Assembly: GCA_900074885.1 (NCBI GenBank)
Contig: FJUW01000062.1
Location: 400,601 to 464,600 of the forward strand
Reading direction: 5' to 3'
Length of the DNA stretch: 64,000 bases
From: Rhynchosporium graminicola
Taxonomy: Eukaryota > Ascomycota > Leotiomycetes > Helotiales > Ploettnerulaceae
The notes under the pieces are model-generated. The model was not told the origin of the DNA and ran no database searches. It worked only from the letters and a program-made list of their open reading frames with translations. The position numbers and the translations under genes were made by a program. Positions 47,611-59,740 of this stretch are shown here, piece after piece (position 1 is the first letter of the stretch; every line of letters starts with the position of its first letter).

Positions 47611-49684
47611 AAGGCCTGCCCACGCCCATGATCTTCGCGGGAAAAGCTGGATGGCTATGTTTGCAATTAACAACTTAACGACGTACCATCACAAAATGAA
47701 TATCAAGCGATTGAAAATGAGCACCGGGTTTGTTTGATATGTTTGTTAGTAAATTCCTTGCGCTCAAGGAATAAGTGCCCCTTCGGTAACCTTTTTTCTA
47801 CCTTATTGGATGCGGTTTCCGTGATATTTATCAACGTTCTCGTGTGTAGTTAAGTAGAGATACTTCAGTATTGCAAAATCAGTTTCGCGCTCTCGTATAG
47901 ATAAACAATTCTTTACAAAAAACGTTACTAGGGCGCGCTTAGTAAGAGATATTACTAGTCTGTAGGGCCTATTTCGTAGAACAGTAGTCGCCACGATCAT
48001 CTTGGTTCTATGGTGAAATGTCGAGAAACAAACAGGAATATCTAGGAAACTCTTAATGAGTAAAGTCCGGAAGTGAATCATGTCACAGCCTTACCGTAGT
48101 ATGGCTTTTTCTATCCGCTGCGCTGTCCCAGGGTTCCGTTTTTCCAGACCGGAATCAGCTTTTAATCGTCATTCATTCTACGAACGATCCGGTATCTCGG
48201 AGTGAAAGTCGCAAGAATATCATAAGATATTACTGAATTACCACATTAAAGCCTCATAATCATTTGATGACTTTACTTCGTTAATAAGTTGACTTCGCTT
48301 GAGACGAATTTCCTCAACCTCGAAGTCCTAGTCTGTAGAATCTAGCCTTTCTATTAGCTAGTACTGAGCGGCTTGGCGAATGTACAGAGAGACGAATGCA
48401 ACTCTGATTTCAGCGCAGCGGATAGACGGGTGTCCGATTGTAAAGGTGAATCTCCAAAAAGACCTCGAATATGACGTCCAAAGTCCCAGTCTTACGAATC
48501 GTTTTGTCTACTTCGAATGCTCCAGAGGTCTTTATTGCCGGCGCTTACAAGCCTACTCTTCTCGGTCATGGTCGGTACCTGATTTCAAGTCCAGTTAGAC
48601 TCGATTTTCGAGTTTACTCATCACCCTGTCCCAAAAAATATCGTAGTCTCCAATTTCGCGGACAGGGAAATATCGTAGTCACGATTGTCGAATTTCGTCG
48701 AATCTTGTCGAATCGTCGCCCTATACAACGAGTCCTTCCCTCCTCTTCCTGGTTTGATTCATCATCTCAAAACTCGTTTCATCTTAGACTATTGACCTAG
48801 AGATAAATCTGAATCTGGCTCTGCCTCAGCTAAAAGCTTAATCTACCGACCTACTTCGTCTTAATGGTTCTAAAACTCCTCCTACTTCAAACTTGCGTAG
48901 GTGAAAAAGACTAAATGTTTCTAGAAAACCCCTTCAAAACTGGTTGCTGGACATCTTTGCTTCAAAAATCGGACGTTTACGAAACGGTTTTACGACATGT
49001 TGTTTCGCGAAATTCTGACTTTGCGAAAATGTTTCGAGGAAAATGTTTTACCGAACACCACCCCATCAGACAAAACTGCCGGCCGAAGTTCAATTCTTCC
49101 GGTTGACTGGCAATTGTATACCTCGGGCTACTACGCCGCCGGGTGCTAGCTTGCCTCGTGTTTTCATTCACGCAAGGAATAGTGACGAAGTGTGATCACA
49201 AACAACCCCCCGGAATCTGATGAGAACACAGTGAGTATCAAAGAAGCTCAGATCACAAACGCCCTCGATGTGGCTACGCATATGTCTTGACCAGCTTGGA
49301 ACAATTCTCAAGATCGAGTGGGTCACGGTCCGCCGTTTTATTACCCGGCGCCGGTGGAGGCTTAAAGATGCTTAAATGCCAAGTAGGCGTATCGGATCCC
49401 TCGCTTCAAGTACGAGCGGCACAGCCCGAGACGTAGGGATTCTCCACATCATCTAGAACGTATGCTTCCAGTATTACCCCGGAGGAGTCTCGTCCCTGTA
49501 TAGCCGGCGTGATGCATGTGGCAGATGCCCATAAAGAGGATTTGCGGCCCGGGGCAAATCTTTTATTATCTCAAGATGTCTTTGTGTCTTGCTTCTTAAA
49601 AATAAAGTAATACCTGATCGCTTTACGCCTGTTTTGTTCTTCGGTGTTTATGATTTCAGATGCTTGCTTCATGATCCGTTTTCG
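47611..49684. other. Gene-poor region with repeat
   Basis: Two kilobases without a recognisable gene. It holds copy B of the dispersed repeat, and an odd low-complexity stretch near 48638-48720 where AATATCGTAGTC occurs twice and GTCGAAT several times. ORFs at 48380-48800 cover these repeats and look non-coding. Confidence 0.45.
48111..48345 (+). repeat. Dispersed repeat, copy B
   Basis: Second copy of the element at 30985-31215, same orientation. Both share TATCCGCT near the left end, a T-run followed by CCGGAA, GGAGTGAAAGTCG, ATAATCATTTGATGACTTTA and GAGACGAAT toward the right end. Many differences are C/T or G/A, which would fit repeat-induced point mutation, but I did not count them. Confidence 0.75.
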
Positions 49685-51183
49685 ATGTTGAAGTTTCCTT
49701 CCCGATCATCAGGTCGCTCACTGGCTATTCGCATTGTTGTCGGTCTAGCCATCACATATCTCGCAATCATCCAGCTACGCATAACATACTCACAGTTCAG
49801 CCGCACGCAAGCTACGAACGAATCGGTGCCTCTGAAAGCTCTGAAAGAGCCTCTGAAAGAGCCTCTGAAAGAGGATTCCAACGATGGGAATGATAGCGAT
49901 GGTTGTGGCGGGGGATTGATACCATTCGGAAGCTCGCTGGTTGTGACTGTCAAAACAGGTGCGACTGAAGCCTTTCAAAAGATTCCAATTCAATTGGAAA
50001 CTACATTGGGATGCGTACCCTGGGAGAACGTATTATGGTTCTCGGATATGGCGCAGAATATCGGGGGCCACCTGTTAATCGACGCGCTTGATCAGATTCC
50101 AGCCAGCGTTAAGAATAGCAACTCAGACTTTGATCTCTACACCAAGCAGCAAGAGCTGAAGGATCCTGTAGAAATTAGCAAATTACTCAAAAACATGAAA
50201 TCTCCAGAAGACGATAAACAACTTGCTGCATGGGCTCTGGACAAGTATAAGAACCTTCACATTGTCGAGAAGGCTTTCGCAGCGAAGCCAGATGCCGATT
50301 GGTATATGCACATCGATGCGGATACCTATGTACTGTGGCCCAGTCTCGTGGCTTGGATTAAAAAACTCGATCCATCCAAGAAGTACTACTTAGGAAGTAT
50401 GGCCTGTTTGGATACTTTGCCATTTGCCCACGGTGGGAGTGGTATCTTGGTCTCCAGGGCCGCGACGAGAAGCCTGGTAGTTGATGGAAATGGGACTGCT
50501 GCTCGATGGGATTCCCAAATAGCTGGAAATTGCTGTGGAGATGGTATTCTGGCAGCGGCTTTTAAGGAGCAAGATATCCATGTCAAGAACGCAAATCCGA
50601 GCCTAATGGGAGAGTCGCCGTCAACGATCAAGTTTGAACTTTACAACTGGCATGAGCCATTAGTGACGCTCCATCACGTTTCGGCCATTGACGCAGTGCG
50701 GTTGCGAAGCTTCGAGGACAAGAGACAGAATAAGAGCGTACGTTGGATCCATTACAGTTTTCTCCATTACAAATTTCTCCATCCACTAACAGCTGTGGTC
50801 AGGCTCCTGTTTTGTATTCGGAGTTGTTCACAGGCTTAATCTGGGATATGATACCTGACAGTGCAGAAGACTGGGATAATCTGTCTGACGGTGCTACGGT
50901 CCCGAACATTTACTTCGCAGATGAATGTGCCAGATCATGTAAGATGGATGTGCATTGTCTGCAATCTCGTTTCGACGGAGAGATATGCCAGTTGACGAAA
51001 GACAAGGTCTCTTTGGGGGAGAAGAAGTATTTAGGAGGTGACGGGAAGAAGTGGCACAGTACTTGGAACAAGAAACGGATTTCTGCTTGGGTCGCAAAAC
51101 AGAAGAAAAATGGTGCGGTCAAATTCCCTTATGAGGATGGAAAAACCTCCAAAAGCTCGCACCACAGGTGTAGGACGGGTTAA
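49685..51183 (+). CDS. GT31-like glycosyltransferase, type II membrane protein
   Basis: Exons are 49685-50737 and 50803-51183, giving 477 aa. A short cytosolic tail (MLKFPSRSSGRS) precedes a signal anchor, IRIVVGLAITYLAIIQL, typical of Golgi enzymes. A stem with a short tandem repeat follows. The catalytic domain resembles the Fringe/beta-1,3-galactosyltransferase family (GT31): VLWFSDM, then ADWYMHIDADTYV with the DxD metal motif, then HGGSGILVSRAA, and CCGDGILAAA with the acidic residue of the active site. A Cys-rich C-terminal extension (CARSCKMDVHC) may be an accessory domain. The substrate is unknown; fungal members are largely uncharacterised. The upstream frame opens at 49589, but 49685 is the ATG giving a normal anchor. 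Confidence 0.82.
49839..49874 (+). repeat. 12-bp tandem repeat, three units, in coding sequence
   Basis: CTCTGAAAGAGC is repeated three times, the last unit with one change. It encodes LKEP-type repeats in the stem of the glycosyltransferase. Confidence 0.9.
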
Positions 51184-54100
51184 GAAGCCCTTGTTTGGCT
51201 TACCGCATCCTAGGCCTATGGGCTGGGACATACCAGCAACACATAAAAATAAAGAGAAATAAAAATTAAAAAAAACAACGAAGAGTGCAAGGTACTCAAA
51301 ATAACATGAAAGGAGATGATCCCTTTTCTCTAATTCTGCTACTCAGCTTCAGCTAATGACCATGTCGTGGGCAGCCCTCAGCCACGTTTGATACTAAGAA
51401 GGAAAAAAACAGTGCAAATTGTCTTCTTGACAAACAAATTTCGAAGTCGCGAATCATAAGCGCATCGGTTTGTACTATTATGGAAGCAATGGTATAAAGT
51501 TGGAATCAAAATAGAGACTTTTCACCTTGGAACATTAGCGTACAACTGATCCACTCAGGTTCCGGCGAAGTCCAAGCAGCACCGCACCTCCGTTCTCAGA
51601 AGTACAGTACTCTACTCTCATATCTCCTCAACGAGCTTTCGTTCCAGTATCAACCGAAGCCGCACGTTGAAGCTATTGAGTGGCTCGCCTCACTCGATAC
51701 AGAGACTATCGAACCTCTGGTACTGCATCTCTTAACGTGGATCCAGGACGGGAATTGGGCCGTAGCTAAGCCAGTTACTGATTTGCTACACATCATCCTT
51801 CGCTGTTGGCGAAGAGTTGAAAGCTCTCCTGATGCCTCTGCATGATCTCTTGACTGAAGCGGCCACCAACAACAAATCAAAACCGCACTTATACGCCTGT
51901 ATCGGTCCAGTAGCTTCATCAGCTCAGTGAAAAGAAGTGCCTCAGGTGACTTTCAGAAGTACACCGATCGAGAAGAATAATAAAGGTCAGGATGATGTTT
52001 TCCAGGATGATGAAGAAGGTCACAGGGTCATGACTGGACACGAGGGAATGATGGAGGATAACAAAGCGTCGTCACTGGAAGATATAAAGATTTGATCGTT
52101 CGACGAAGTGAGGATATCAGCCCTTCGGCTATTGAAGCAGTGCTTTCAAGTCGATTCAACATCGTTGCGGAATTTCTCGCCTTCCCCGACGAGATCTCAG
52201 GTGAAGCCCGGTGGCTCTGGTCAAAAAAGCAGCTAACGAGAAGATAGACTCCATAGAAGTGAAGGAGAAATTACTGAAGAATTGGATCCTTCTTTCGTTC
52301 TTGAAAGTCTATTGGACATCAACAATCTAGGCTTGAAAGAATTTCTCTCGGAAGCGCCGACGATGAAAGTTAAGAAGGATGAGTTGCGCGACTTGCTAAT
52401 GTCATCCCCGAAGCAGCAAAATAGTCAGCTTGTTGTCTCCGGACAAGATACTGTGTCCCTGCTGTGGATTATCTGGACAAGTGGTCTAGGTATCCCACCA
52501 GGCACCCTCACAGCAAAGACTTCATTCAGTGATTGGGCTGAAGACTTGATCTTCCCACGATTTGCCGCAGTGTCATATGAGAAGCTGGACCGGGGATTAG
52601 TCCAGAATATTTGACGGAAGCGAAACTGTAGAGAAGCAAGCTCAGCTCATCTGCTTTCGGAAAGGCTCCAAACAAGAGACTAGAGTTACGATCCAGCCGT
52701 CGAGGCCTCACATCAGCAACTGGCATAGCATATGCCAAGGGAGACTTGGGAATAGCACCAAAGACCAAAGATCACGCTATTTAGGTCTTGAAGCGGCTCG
52801 GGATCTCCTGGGATTAGTTATAAGATACCACGCCGATATACAGTTACTTTCATCGAGTCTTAATAGCACAAAAATTGCAGGGAAACGACGACTCCCAAGC
52901 TTGGCCCTGTCCAGGAGTTTCAGTCAAGACCCTCCAGAACGGTCTAGAAACTACACACGCTCGACAAGCTCACTTTCCATAAAGGTTGATAGCTATAGAT
53001 CTCGACGGCACTCCATCCCATGTAACGGTACAACTATCCGGAAACTGTGTCACCCATAGCGTCTCCGCTAAGGATATTGTCAAACCAGCAGAAAATCTGC
53101 GAACTCTTGCTCTGAATGACCCCCATCGGGGCTTCTCTGCATATCCTGGACCAATATTTGAAGCGATCATCGCTCATACTAAGAGCACTGTGCCGGCCTA
53201 GTATAATTGCTCCAGCACTATGTCTTTGTCGACGTCCATTGTTCATTGTTTCTAAATGACTTTCATAGAGTGCTGGCGGATCCTGGGACCACAATTGTGC
53301 CTCATGTGTCGTAAAAGCTATGGGCAGACCTGTGTTTCGCGTGCCAGGACCTTTTCGCTGTGCGTGAGCTTGTCTGTTAGCATTTCAAAGATAAATTCAA
53401 GCTTCGCTTGCAGTCTGCGTCACTTTTCCGTATCGAAGAAATCTTGGCTGTAATAAAGACGCTACGAAAGGCATGGACGGCGTAAAGACGTCTCTCAATT
53501 GCTCATCATAAAGAACTTCGAGATATTGACCCGCGGGCACCAATTGAATATCTAAATTTGTTACCCCGAAGGGGAACTCTGTGATTGAAAGACCGACAAG
53601 GGTGGAGTCTCAATACATCTTATCGGAAGCACGATACTGTTGCTTTATATTGCGAAACTTAGATTGGTAACGACTTGATAAATTGCAGGTTTATGTATAG
53701 TCCAAAATAGACAGAGGCTAGGTGAAAGCTCTGATATGCAGGTTATCTCAAGTAGGGGTCATCTGCCTCTGCAATTCGATTGTTAGTTAATCGGCTCCTG
53801 ACCTGGTATGGATAAGAAAGTTCAAGTGTTGATATTACTAGTAGACCGGGACCAAGAAAAGACTTCTATATTTCAACTCTAGGGTGATGGAGTTCAGATT
53901 TCAAGACCTCACACTACCTTCGGGACCACAAGACGACAGTTCTTCTGTTATTTTTTCGATACCAAACAACATATATATTTCGAAAAGGAACAGGGAATCC
54001 ATGCTATCCCTTATAGAAAGTTCTTCTTCGTGATCTACAACCAGGGAAAAGGTTTGACACACTGTCGTGGCGTAAAGCCTACCCACATATGACGCAGGGT

Positions 54101-54312
54101 CTAAATACCTTGTTCTGCTGCATCTAATTATCCCACCTCTCTGCAACCATTAAGAAGCACGACATGACGACTTTCGCCTGGTACTTTGAGGAGTAAGTAC
54201 ATAAAGCTATTGGCCCGTTCCTTGGAGCTCTCTTGGATTCTCTTGACCATCCACTTACATCCAATCCTCGTCGCTAAAGATGTCCGACATCAAGGGAATA
54301 GCTGTTGGGTAG
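51184..54312. other. Region of gene fragments
   Basis: About 3 kb with coding-like pieces but no complete gene. Besides the fragment at 51543-51843 there is an open stretch at about 52270-52614 (DPSFVLESLLDINNLGL...), a short one at 52118-52200 (ISPSAIEAVLSSRFN), and one at 52990-53201 (IAIDLDGTPSHVTV...). All are plus strand, and some splice-like signals lie between them. I could not chain them into one reading frame. Confidence 0.4.
51543..51843 (+). pseudogene. DUF5071-like (HEAT-type) fragment
   Basis: This plus-strand frame reads STLLSYLLNELSFQYQPKP, then EWLASLDTETIEPLVLHLLTWIQDGNWAVAKP and VTDLLHIILRCW before a TGA. The L-L-x-W-x-Q-D-x-N-W-x-V-A pattern is characteristic of DUF5071 proteins, small HEAT-like helical domains of unknown function. 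There is no ATG in the open frame, and upstream is a possible acceptor (CACTCAG). It is either the last part of a spliced gene whose first exon I cannot find, or a remnant. Confidence 0.45.
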
Positions 54313-56221
54313 ATGAACCCTAGCCACGGCGACGTCAAAACAGGCGATGTGCGCTATAATGAGGCGGCAACATTTTCCGATGCAAATCCTCCTACGAAGA
54401 ACGACACCGTTGTTGGGATTAGCTCACTATCTATCAACTCTGATGAAAGTGGTGATGAACTGAAGAAGAACCCTATCTTAGACCCAGATGTTGCGGAACA
54501 TTAGGCGATTGTCTACGAAAAGTCTCAATATGAGTGTAGATCTGCTTTTGACCCTACATTTATATGGACTGAGTAAGAAGAGCGGAAGATCGTTCGTCGT
54601 CTCGACTGGCGTGTTTGTTTATGGGCGGTAAGACAACCCTAATGTCTATCAGTCATCTAAGTCTCGCTGACCATTTTGTCTTAGTGCGTGATGTTTTTCG
54701 GACTGCAAGTTGATCGAGGGAATCTCGTTCAGGCAGTATCTGATAACTTGCTCAACGATTTGAATTTGACTACCAATGGTAACAATACACCTCCCGGATC
54801 CAGACTCTCGTTGCAGAATATTTCATTCTGACATGTATACAGACTACAACTTTGGAAATGTCATATTCTTGTTCTCGTTCTTACTTGCTGAACTACCTTC
54901 TCAGCTGGTTTCGAAGAAAATCGGTCCAGATCGTTGGATTCCCATGCAGATCACCTTATGGTCAACCGTCGCCATGAGACAATGTGCGCTTTCTGGAAAG
55001 AAGAGTTTCTACGCCACACGCAGTATGCTTGGTCTTCTAGAGGTATGCTGAACTGCGTAGAATTGACAGTTGTGCTCGCTGACTGGACTAGGGTGGTTTT
55101 ATTCCAGATATTGTGCTTTGGCTTTCGTACTTCTACACTTCAAGAGAACTACCGACTCGTCTCAGGTATGCATGATCTCAAGCTTCTCGGGAATGCAATT
55201 GCTGACAACTATGATCAGTTTTTTCTGGACCACACTCTCCGCCACCACGATCGTTACCTCCCTCTTAGCCTTTGCTTTACTTCACCTCCGGGGTGTAGCT
55301 GGGTAGGCGGGATGGAGATGGCTCTTTCTTATCGAAGGCGCAATCACCCTCGTCGTAGGCCTTTCGTCTTTTTTCATGATGCCCGCATCAGCTGTCCAGA
55401 CCAAGACCTGGTACCGTCCCAAACGATGGTTCACCGAACGCGAGGTCAAAATCGTCGTGAACAGAGTCTTACGAGACGATCCCTCAAAAGGCGATATGCA
55501 CAATCGTCAAGCCATTACTCCTAGACGGCTCTGGAATGCAGCGCGTGACTACGATCTCTGGCCATTGTATGCCATAGGACTCGTGGCGTATATTCCTCAA
55601 GCGCCGCCTGCCACTTACATTACATTGACTCTGAAATCGCTCGGTTTTTCTACCTTCCACACAAATCTGTTGACGATTCCGTATTCAGTGTTCCATATCA
55701 TCACCTTGCTTTTACTCACCGCACTCTCGGAACGCACGAATGAGCGTACGCTAGTCGCCATGCTTCAGCCTCTATGGACACTCCCTTGCATCATCGCTCT
55801 CCGCTTCTGGCCCGGCGCACTGAAGGAAGCATGGGGAACCTACGCTTTAGTCGCAGTCCTCCTCTCCTATCCTTACTGCCACGCCATTCTCGTTGGCTGG
55901 ACATCCAAGAATTCAAATAATGTCGGTGCGCGTTCCGTATCAGCGGCATTCTACAACATGGCTGTTCAACTTGGGAGTGTCTGCTCAAATTTCATGTATC
56001 GCAAGGACGACAAGCCACTTTACCATCGTGGAAATCGTAACTTGTTGATTGTAAATCTGTTGAGTATTGGAGTGTTCTTGTTCACGAAAGCGTATTATTT
56101 GTATAGGAATAAGCAGAGAGATCGTGTGTGGAATGCGATGAGTGCGCAGGAGCAGAGTGATTATAAGAGGGATACAACGTTTTCTGGATCGAGGAGGCTG
56201 GACTTCAGATTTGCTCATTAG
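54313..56221 (+). pseudogene. Allantoate permease-family (Dal5-like) MFS transporter with three stop codons
   Basis: Exons are 54313-54627, 54685-54778, 54843-55042, 55092-55165 and 55219-56221; phases fit and give 562 codons. The protein is otherwise complete: RRLDWRVCLWACVMFFGLQV, VDRGNLVQAVSDNL (helix 1 region), FSFLLAELPSQLVSKKIGPDRWIP, GLLEGGFIPDIVLWLSYFYT, and a full second half ending DYKRDTTFSGSR. This is the anion:cation symporter family that includes Dal5 and Tna1. Three in-frame stops interrupt it: TAG at 54502-54504 (codon 64), TAA at 54574-54576 (codon 88) and TAG at 55304-55306 (codon 257). The third replaces an expected Trp in AGWAGWRW. All splice sites are intact, so the loss appears recent. 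Confidence 0.85.
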
Positions 56222-56638
56222 TGACTCTATGAGCTTGTGGAGCTTACAATCATCCCATGTCAAAGGATGGATGGATTGGGGACCAGAATGCCACATGGTA
56301 TTGGGAATTTCTTAGATGATAGACCGTTGATTGTTGGTCATGACATTTATTTACCTAGTACTTGCACAAGATGGATGTCACTGCCAGTGGTAGAGAGCTT
56401 GTTTTGCAACATCAGGAACCTGGGAATCAGGAGAAATCACAAGGCTACATTGGAGTAAGATCATGAATGTACAGACCTAAAAGTGGAACTCACGGAGTGG
56501 AAAGTAAACATGAGAAGAAGAAGCTCATCGCATTGCATTGTGCTGATTGAATGTCACTGCAGCATACGCCATGTTCCCCAGACATTTTAGCATCGAGTCG
56601 AAATGTCTTTCAGCACCGTCTAATCCACTGTATCGGAT
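56222..56638. other. Intergenic between convergent genes
   Basis: The 3' flanks of the permease relic and the CVNH gene. Nothing else is seen. Confidence 0.5.
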
Positions 56639-57152
56639 CTACTCTATTTCCGGATGTCAGTTCATCATTCTTTCGTCAGAGAAATTCGAAAAGGAGAGGG
56701 AGAGAAATAGAGAGATAGTCTTACCAAAGACCAGTCGACCGTTCTGGTTGGAGATGCGCTCAGCAATGTTGATGTCACTTGGGACACCTTCACCATCGAC
56801 GTTCTTCAACTCTGCACGGAGGACCGGAATACCACCACCCTCGAAGCTGAAGCTGAAGGCACCTCCGGAGTCGGCGTATCCTGCATTTCTTGTCAGATAT
56901 TGTGTTCATTCGGCTCGGGATCTGCAAGGATACCTTGTCCCTCCCATTGGAAGCTGCCTGCAAGGAGTTAGTGCTGAGCTGCAACGTGTTAAGTCAAGGT
57001 GAAGGGTCGCAGATCTTACCATTGTGATTTCCAATGCAGGAGTTGAGGTCCAACTCAGCCTCGACCATCTCGCCGGCCTCGTTTGGGATTGTAGCTTTGA
57101 GGATGTGGTTGTCTTCGACACGGACGTTATTGGCACCAGCGTGGAATGACAT
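56639..57152 (-). CDS. Cyanovirin-N homology (CVNH) lectin
   Basis: Exons are 57152-57020, 56957-56934, 56880-56725 and 56643-56639; phases fit and give 105 aa, the normal length for a single-domain CVNH protein. Features: MSFHAGANNVRVEDNHIL at the start, then AELDLNSCIGNHNGSFQWEGQ, then GGGIPVLRAELKN and SDINIAERISNQNGRLVF in the second half. The two tandem sequence halves typical of the fold are visible (LxLNxxIxNxxG and INLAxRIxNxNGxLxF types). Fungal members bind oligomannose-type glycans; their biological role is unclear. There is no signal peptide, so it is probably cytosolic. Exon 2 is 24 nt and the last exon holds only the final Glu codon remainder and the stop. Confidence 0.88.
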
Positions 57153-59740
57153 GTTGATTTGATGAAAATTGATGAAGCTTTGGAAGAATACTCTGTATTA
57201 ATGAAGTTTCTTTGAGAAGGGTAGAATGGGAGTTGGTGTTTGAGGTTTGAAGGCTTGATATTTGATGTTTGATATCTGAGGAATGGACTGAGAACCTACC
57301 GGCTTCTTATATACGTCATGAGATTCTGTCAAGAGGCACTTCCCCTTTCTAAATTCACTGATTCCTGCCTTGTTTGGCATCACCACCAAGCTTGGCTATT
57401 GCACAGTCGCTTCGGGAAAGAATGAATCGCAGATTATGGTCCATACATGCTTGCACCACCTTCCCGAATCACCTCATCTTTCTGTCTATAGAAGAAGCAT
57501 CCCGTCGCGATCTCAGCTGGACAGGGTACATATGCGCAAAAATGATCTTATGGTATGTATGTAAGTGTTCTCGATATTGGTCACTACAGATGAGCATCCA
57601 CATATACATATCGCCAAGCAGGTTGAATTACCGTGAGAGATGCAAGTGGCCAGTCAAAATATTTTGGAAATCATTCGGCACCATCGGCACTGATTTGTCC
57701 TTGCCAATGGGCAGTTGTCAAAGCCAAGTGGCTTGTGTTTGATTTATATTCTTGGCGCATTTGAGATCCGTTTGTGTTGTGCAGGTGTGATCCTCCTCCA
57801 TTAGCCGGCTCTGACGGCTCGTACCGGCCCAGTCAAGGAAGAGCAATGATGACTTGCATTAGTCCTCCCCATTTTTGACGATGTGGGAAGTAGCAAGAGA
57901 AGGTAAAGAAGTATGATTTGCAACAAGACTCTGTATAGCCATTATCCAGGTGAAGGACGACTTATTGCCTGCGGTATGAATCTATCATATTCACGAGTAG
58001 GGTTTTGTCAATTAGTTTACGGCCAGCATATATGGATAGTTTTAACCAACAGTGCATACTCTCTGTCAGATCACCTGAGTAAAGAGTATCTATTCCGTTG
58101 CTAGGAACCTATAGGTACTCAGCAACGAATCATGACGAATTGAAGCTGGGCATTTTCATCACTTGTGAAGCGCAAGTGAATCTTCTGTAATAGGCTCGCG
58201 ACTTTCAAAATCTTAGCAAAGTAAGATTATTTGGATAGCCTCTCTTTATAGGAGTGGATACTATAGTAAAGTTCTACTCTTTTTCCACGTCACTTTGATA
58301 GAGATTTTGTGACGTCAGGTTCTCATCGGATTTGACACGTTGGGCCGAAGGACTTCTTCGTCCGTCCTTAGCAGCTCATACCGAGGATACCTAGTGTGAC
58401 TAGTTCAGCTTCATTTGATTTTCAATGATGCATTGATCTAGGTCGAATTGCCAGAGAAGCCAATCGATTACTTCTCAAGTGCTCCAAAATATATATCTGA
58501 TCCAAAGCTGATTGGCTTGTCATGAATGCCTGAGTATAAAGCAGCATCTTGGATATATTTAAACACAACTACTTAAATTGTGCAGTGTTGATTTTGATAG
58601 AATTGCTAGTGGGAGGATCTTTGTTCATGATGCGGTAGGTAGGCCGTGAGAAAGAATGTCAGGACAATGAAGTGCAAGATAACTTAACATAAGACAAGAA
58701 ATGTAGAACAAAGGAAGGCAGAACAGAGGACCAAATTTTGAAATTCGAAAGGGCTACTGCACCAAACTCAGGACGCGCTAGGCCAGCTATTCTTTAGCAT
58801 CAGCTAACGAGGGTCATTTCCAGTGGTCTCTTTGGAAAAGACTTTAGCTGCCTAATGTAGGTAGCAAAGGCACGTCCGAAAATATTACTAGTTACTTGCT
58901 TATTAAATTAATCACAAGACTAGGAATCAAGGTGTATCCATTTCATTTGCTGTACAGCGAGGTGTACTTGTAATCGCTCCCTTTAAATAGTCCCGATAAA
59001 ATCTTACGCTGTCAGATCACCAGTTCTATGCGAGTCAGAGAAATGTTTTGTAGCTCTTGCTTCATGTGAAGTCATTTTGTAGTTATAACTTTCAAGGAGA
59101 TAAGAATATGTTAATTCATAAGCTAAGTTCTAGTATAACCGGAGTCAATTTTCGTTAGCCTGGAATACATGTCCTTTGCCTTGATGGTATTACACGGCTT
59201 AGAGGCTGCGATGTGAAAATAGCATTAGTATTAATAATATCCTAAAGTTTTGTGTGAAATTTGGAAAATTCGAAAATACCTTTGTAACCGTTTCCGGGGT
59301 CTAGCGGCGGGAGCTAAATCATTGGCTCTATTGACTTGGCCTAGTTCGAGTTGGTTTCGCGCCTAAGGGCAAGGCTTGACTTTTAAATTATATTTCGAGC
59401 GCAGATTCCGAAATTTATATTCGACTTCGCGTCCGACTTTGATAAATATCATCTTCTTTTGGAGCACTGTACAGCCTTTCTGCATCCGAATTGTCTTCGC
59501 ACCAAATCCCCCTCGCAATAGAGCTTGCTTAGAGCTTGCTATCATTCGAGGCTCGAATATTTTATATCCGGTAAGTGGAGTTTCCCTTGCAAATTTTATA
59601 CAACCCATGAGCATCCTGGGACATTAGTAGACGGCATGTCAGACGTTTCGAAGTAATCGTAGGATTTTAAGTCGTCTTATGTGGATTCGAATTACCCGTC
59701 TCACTATCACAAGACCACAAGCTTACCTTCAAGTAGTGAA
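57153..59740. other. Intergenic, 2.6 kb, no gene recognised
   Basis: The first part is promoter of the CVNH gene. ORFs at 57370-57742, 57913-58104 and 59376-59627 lack motifs. The region is AT-rich. I see no repeat shared with the other gaps. Confidence 0.45.
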
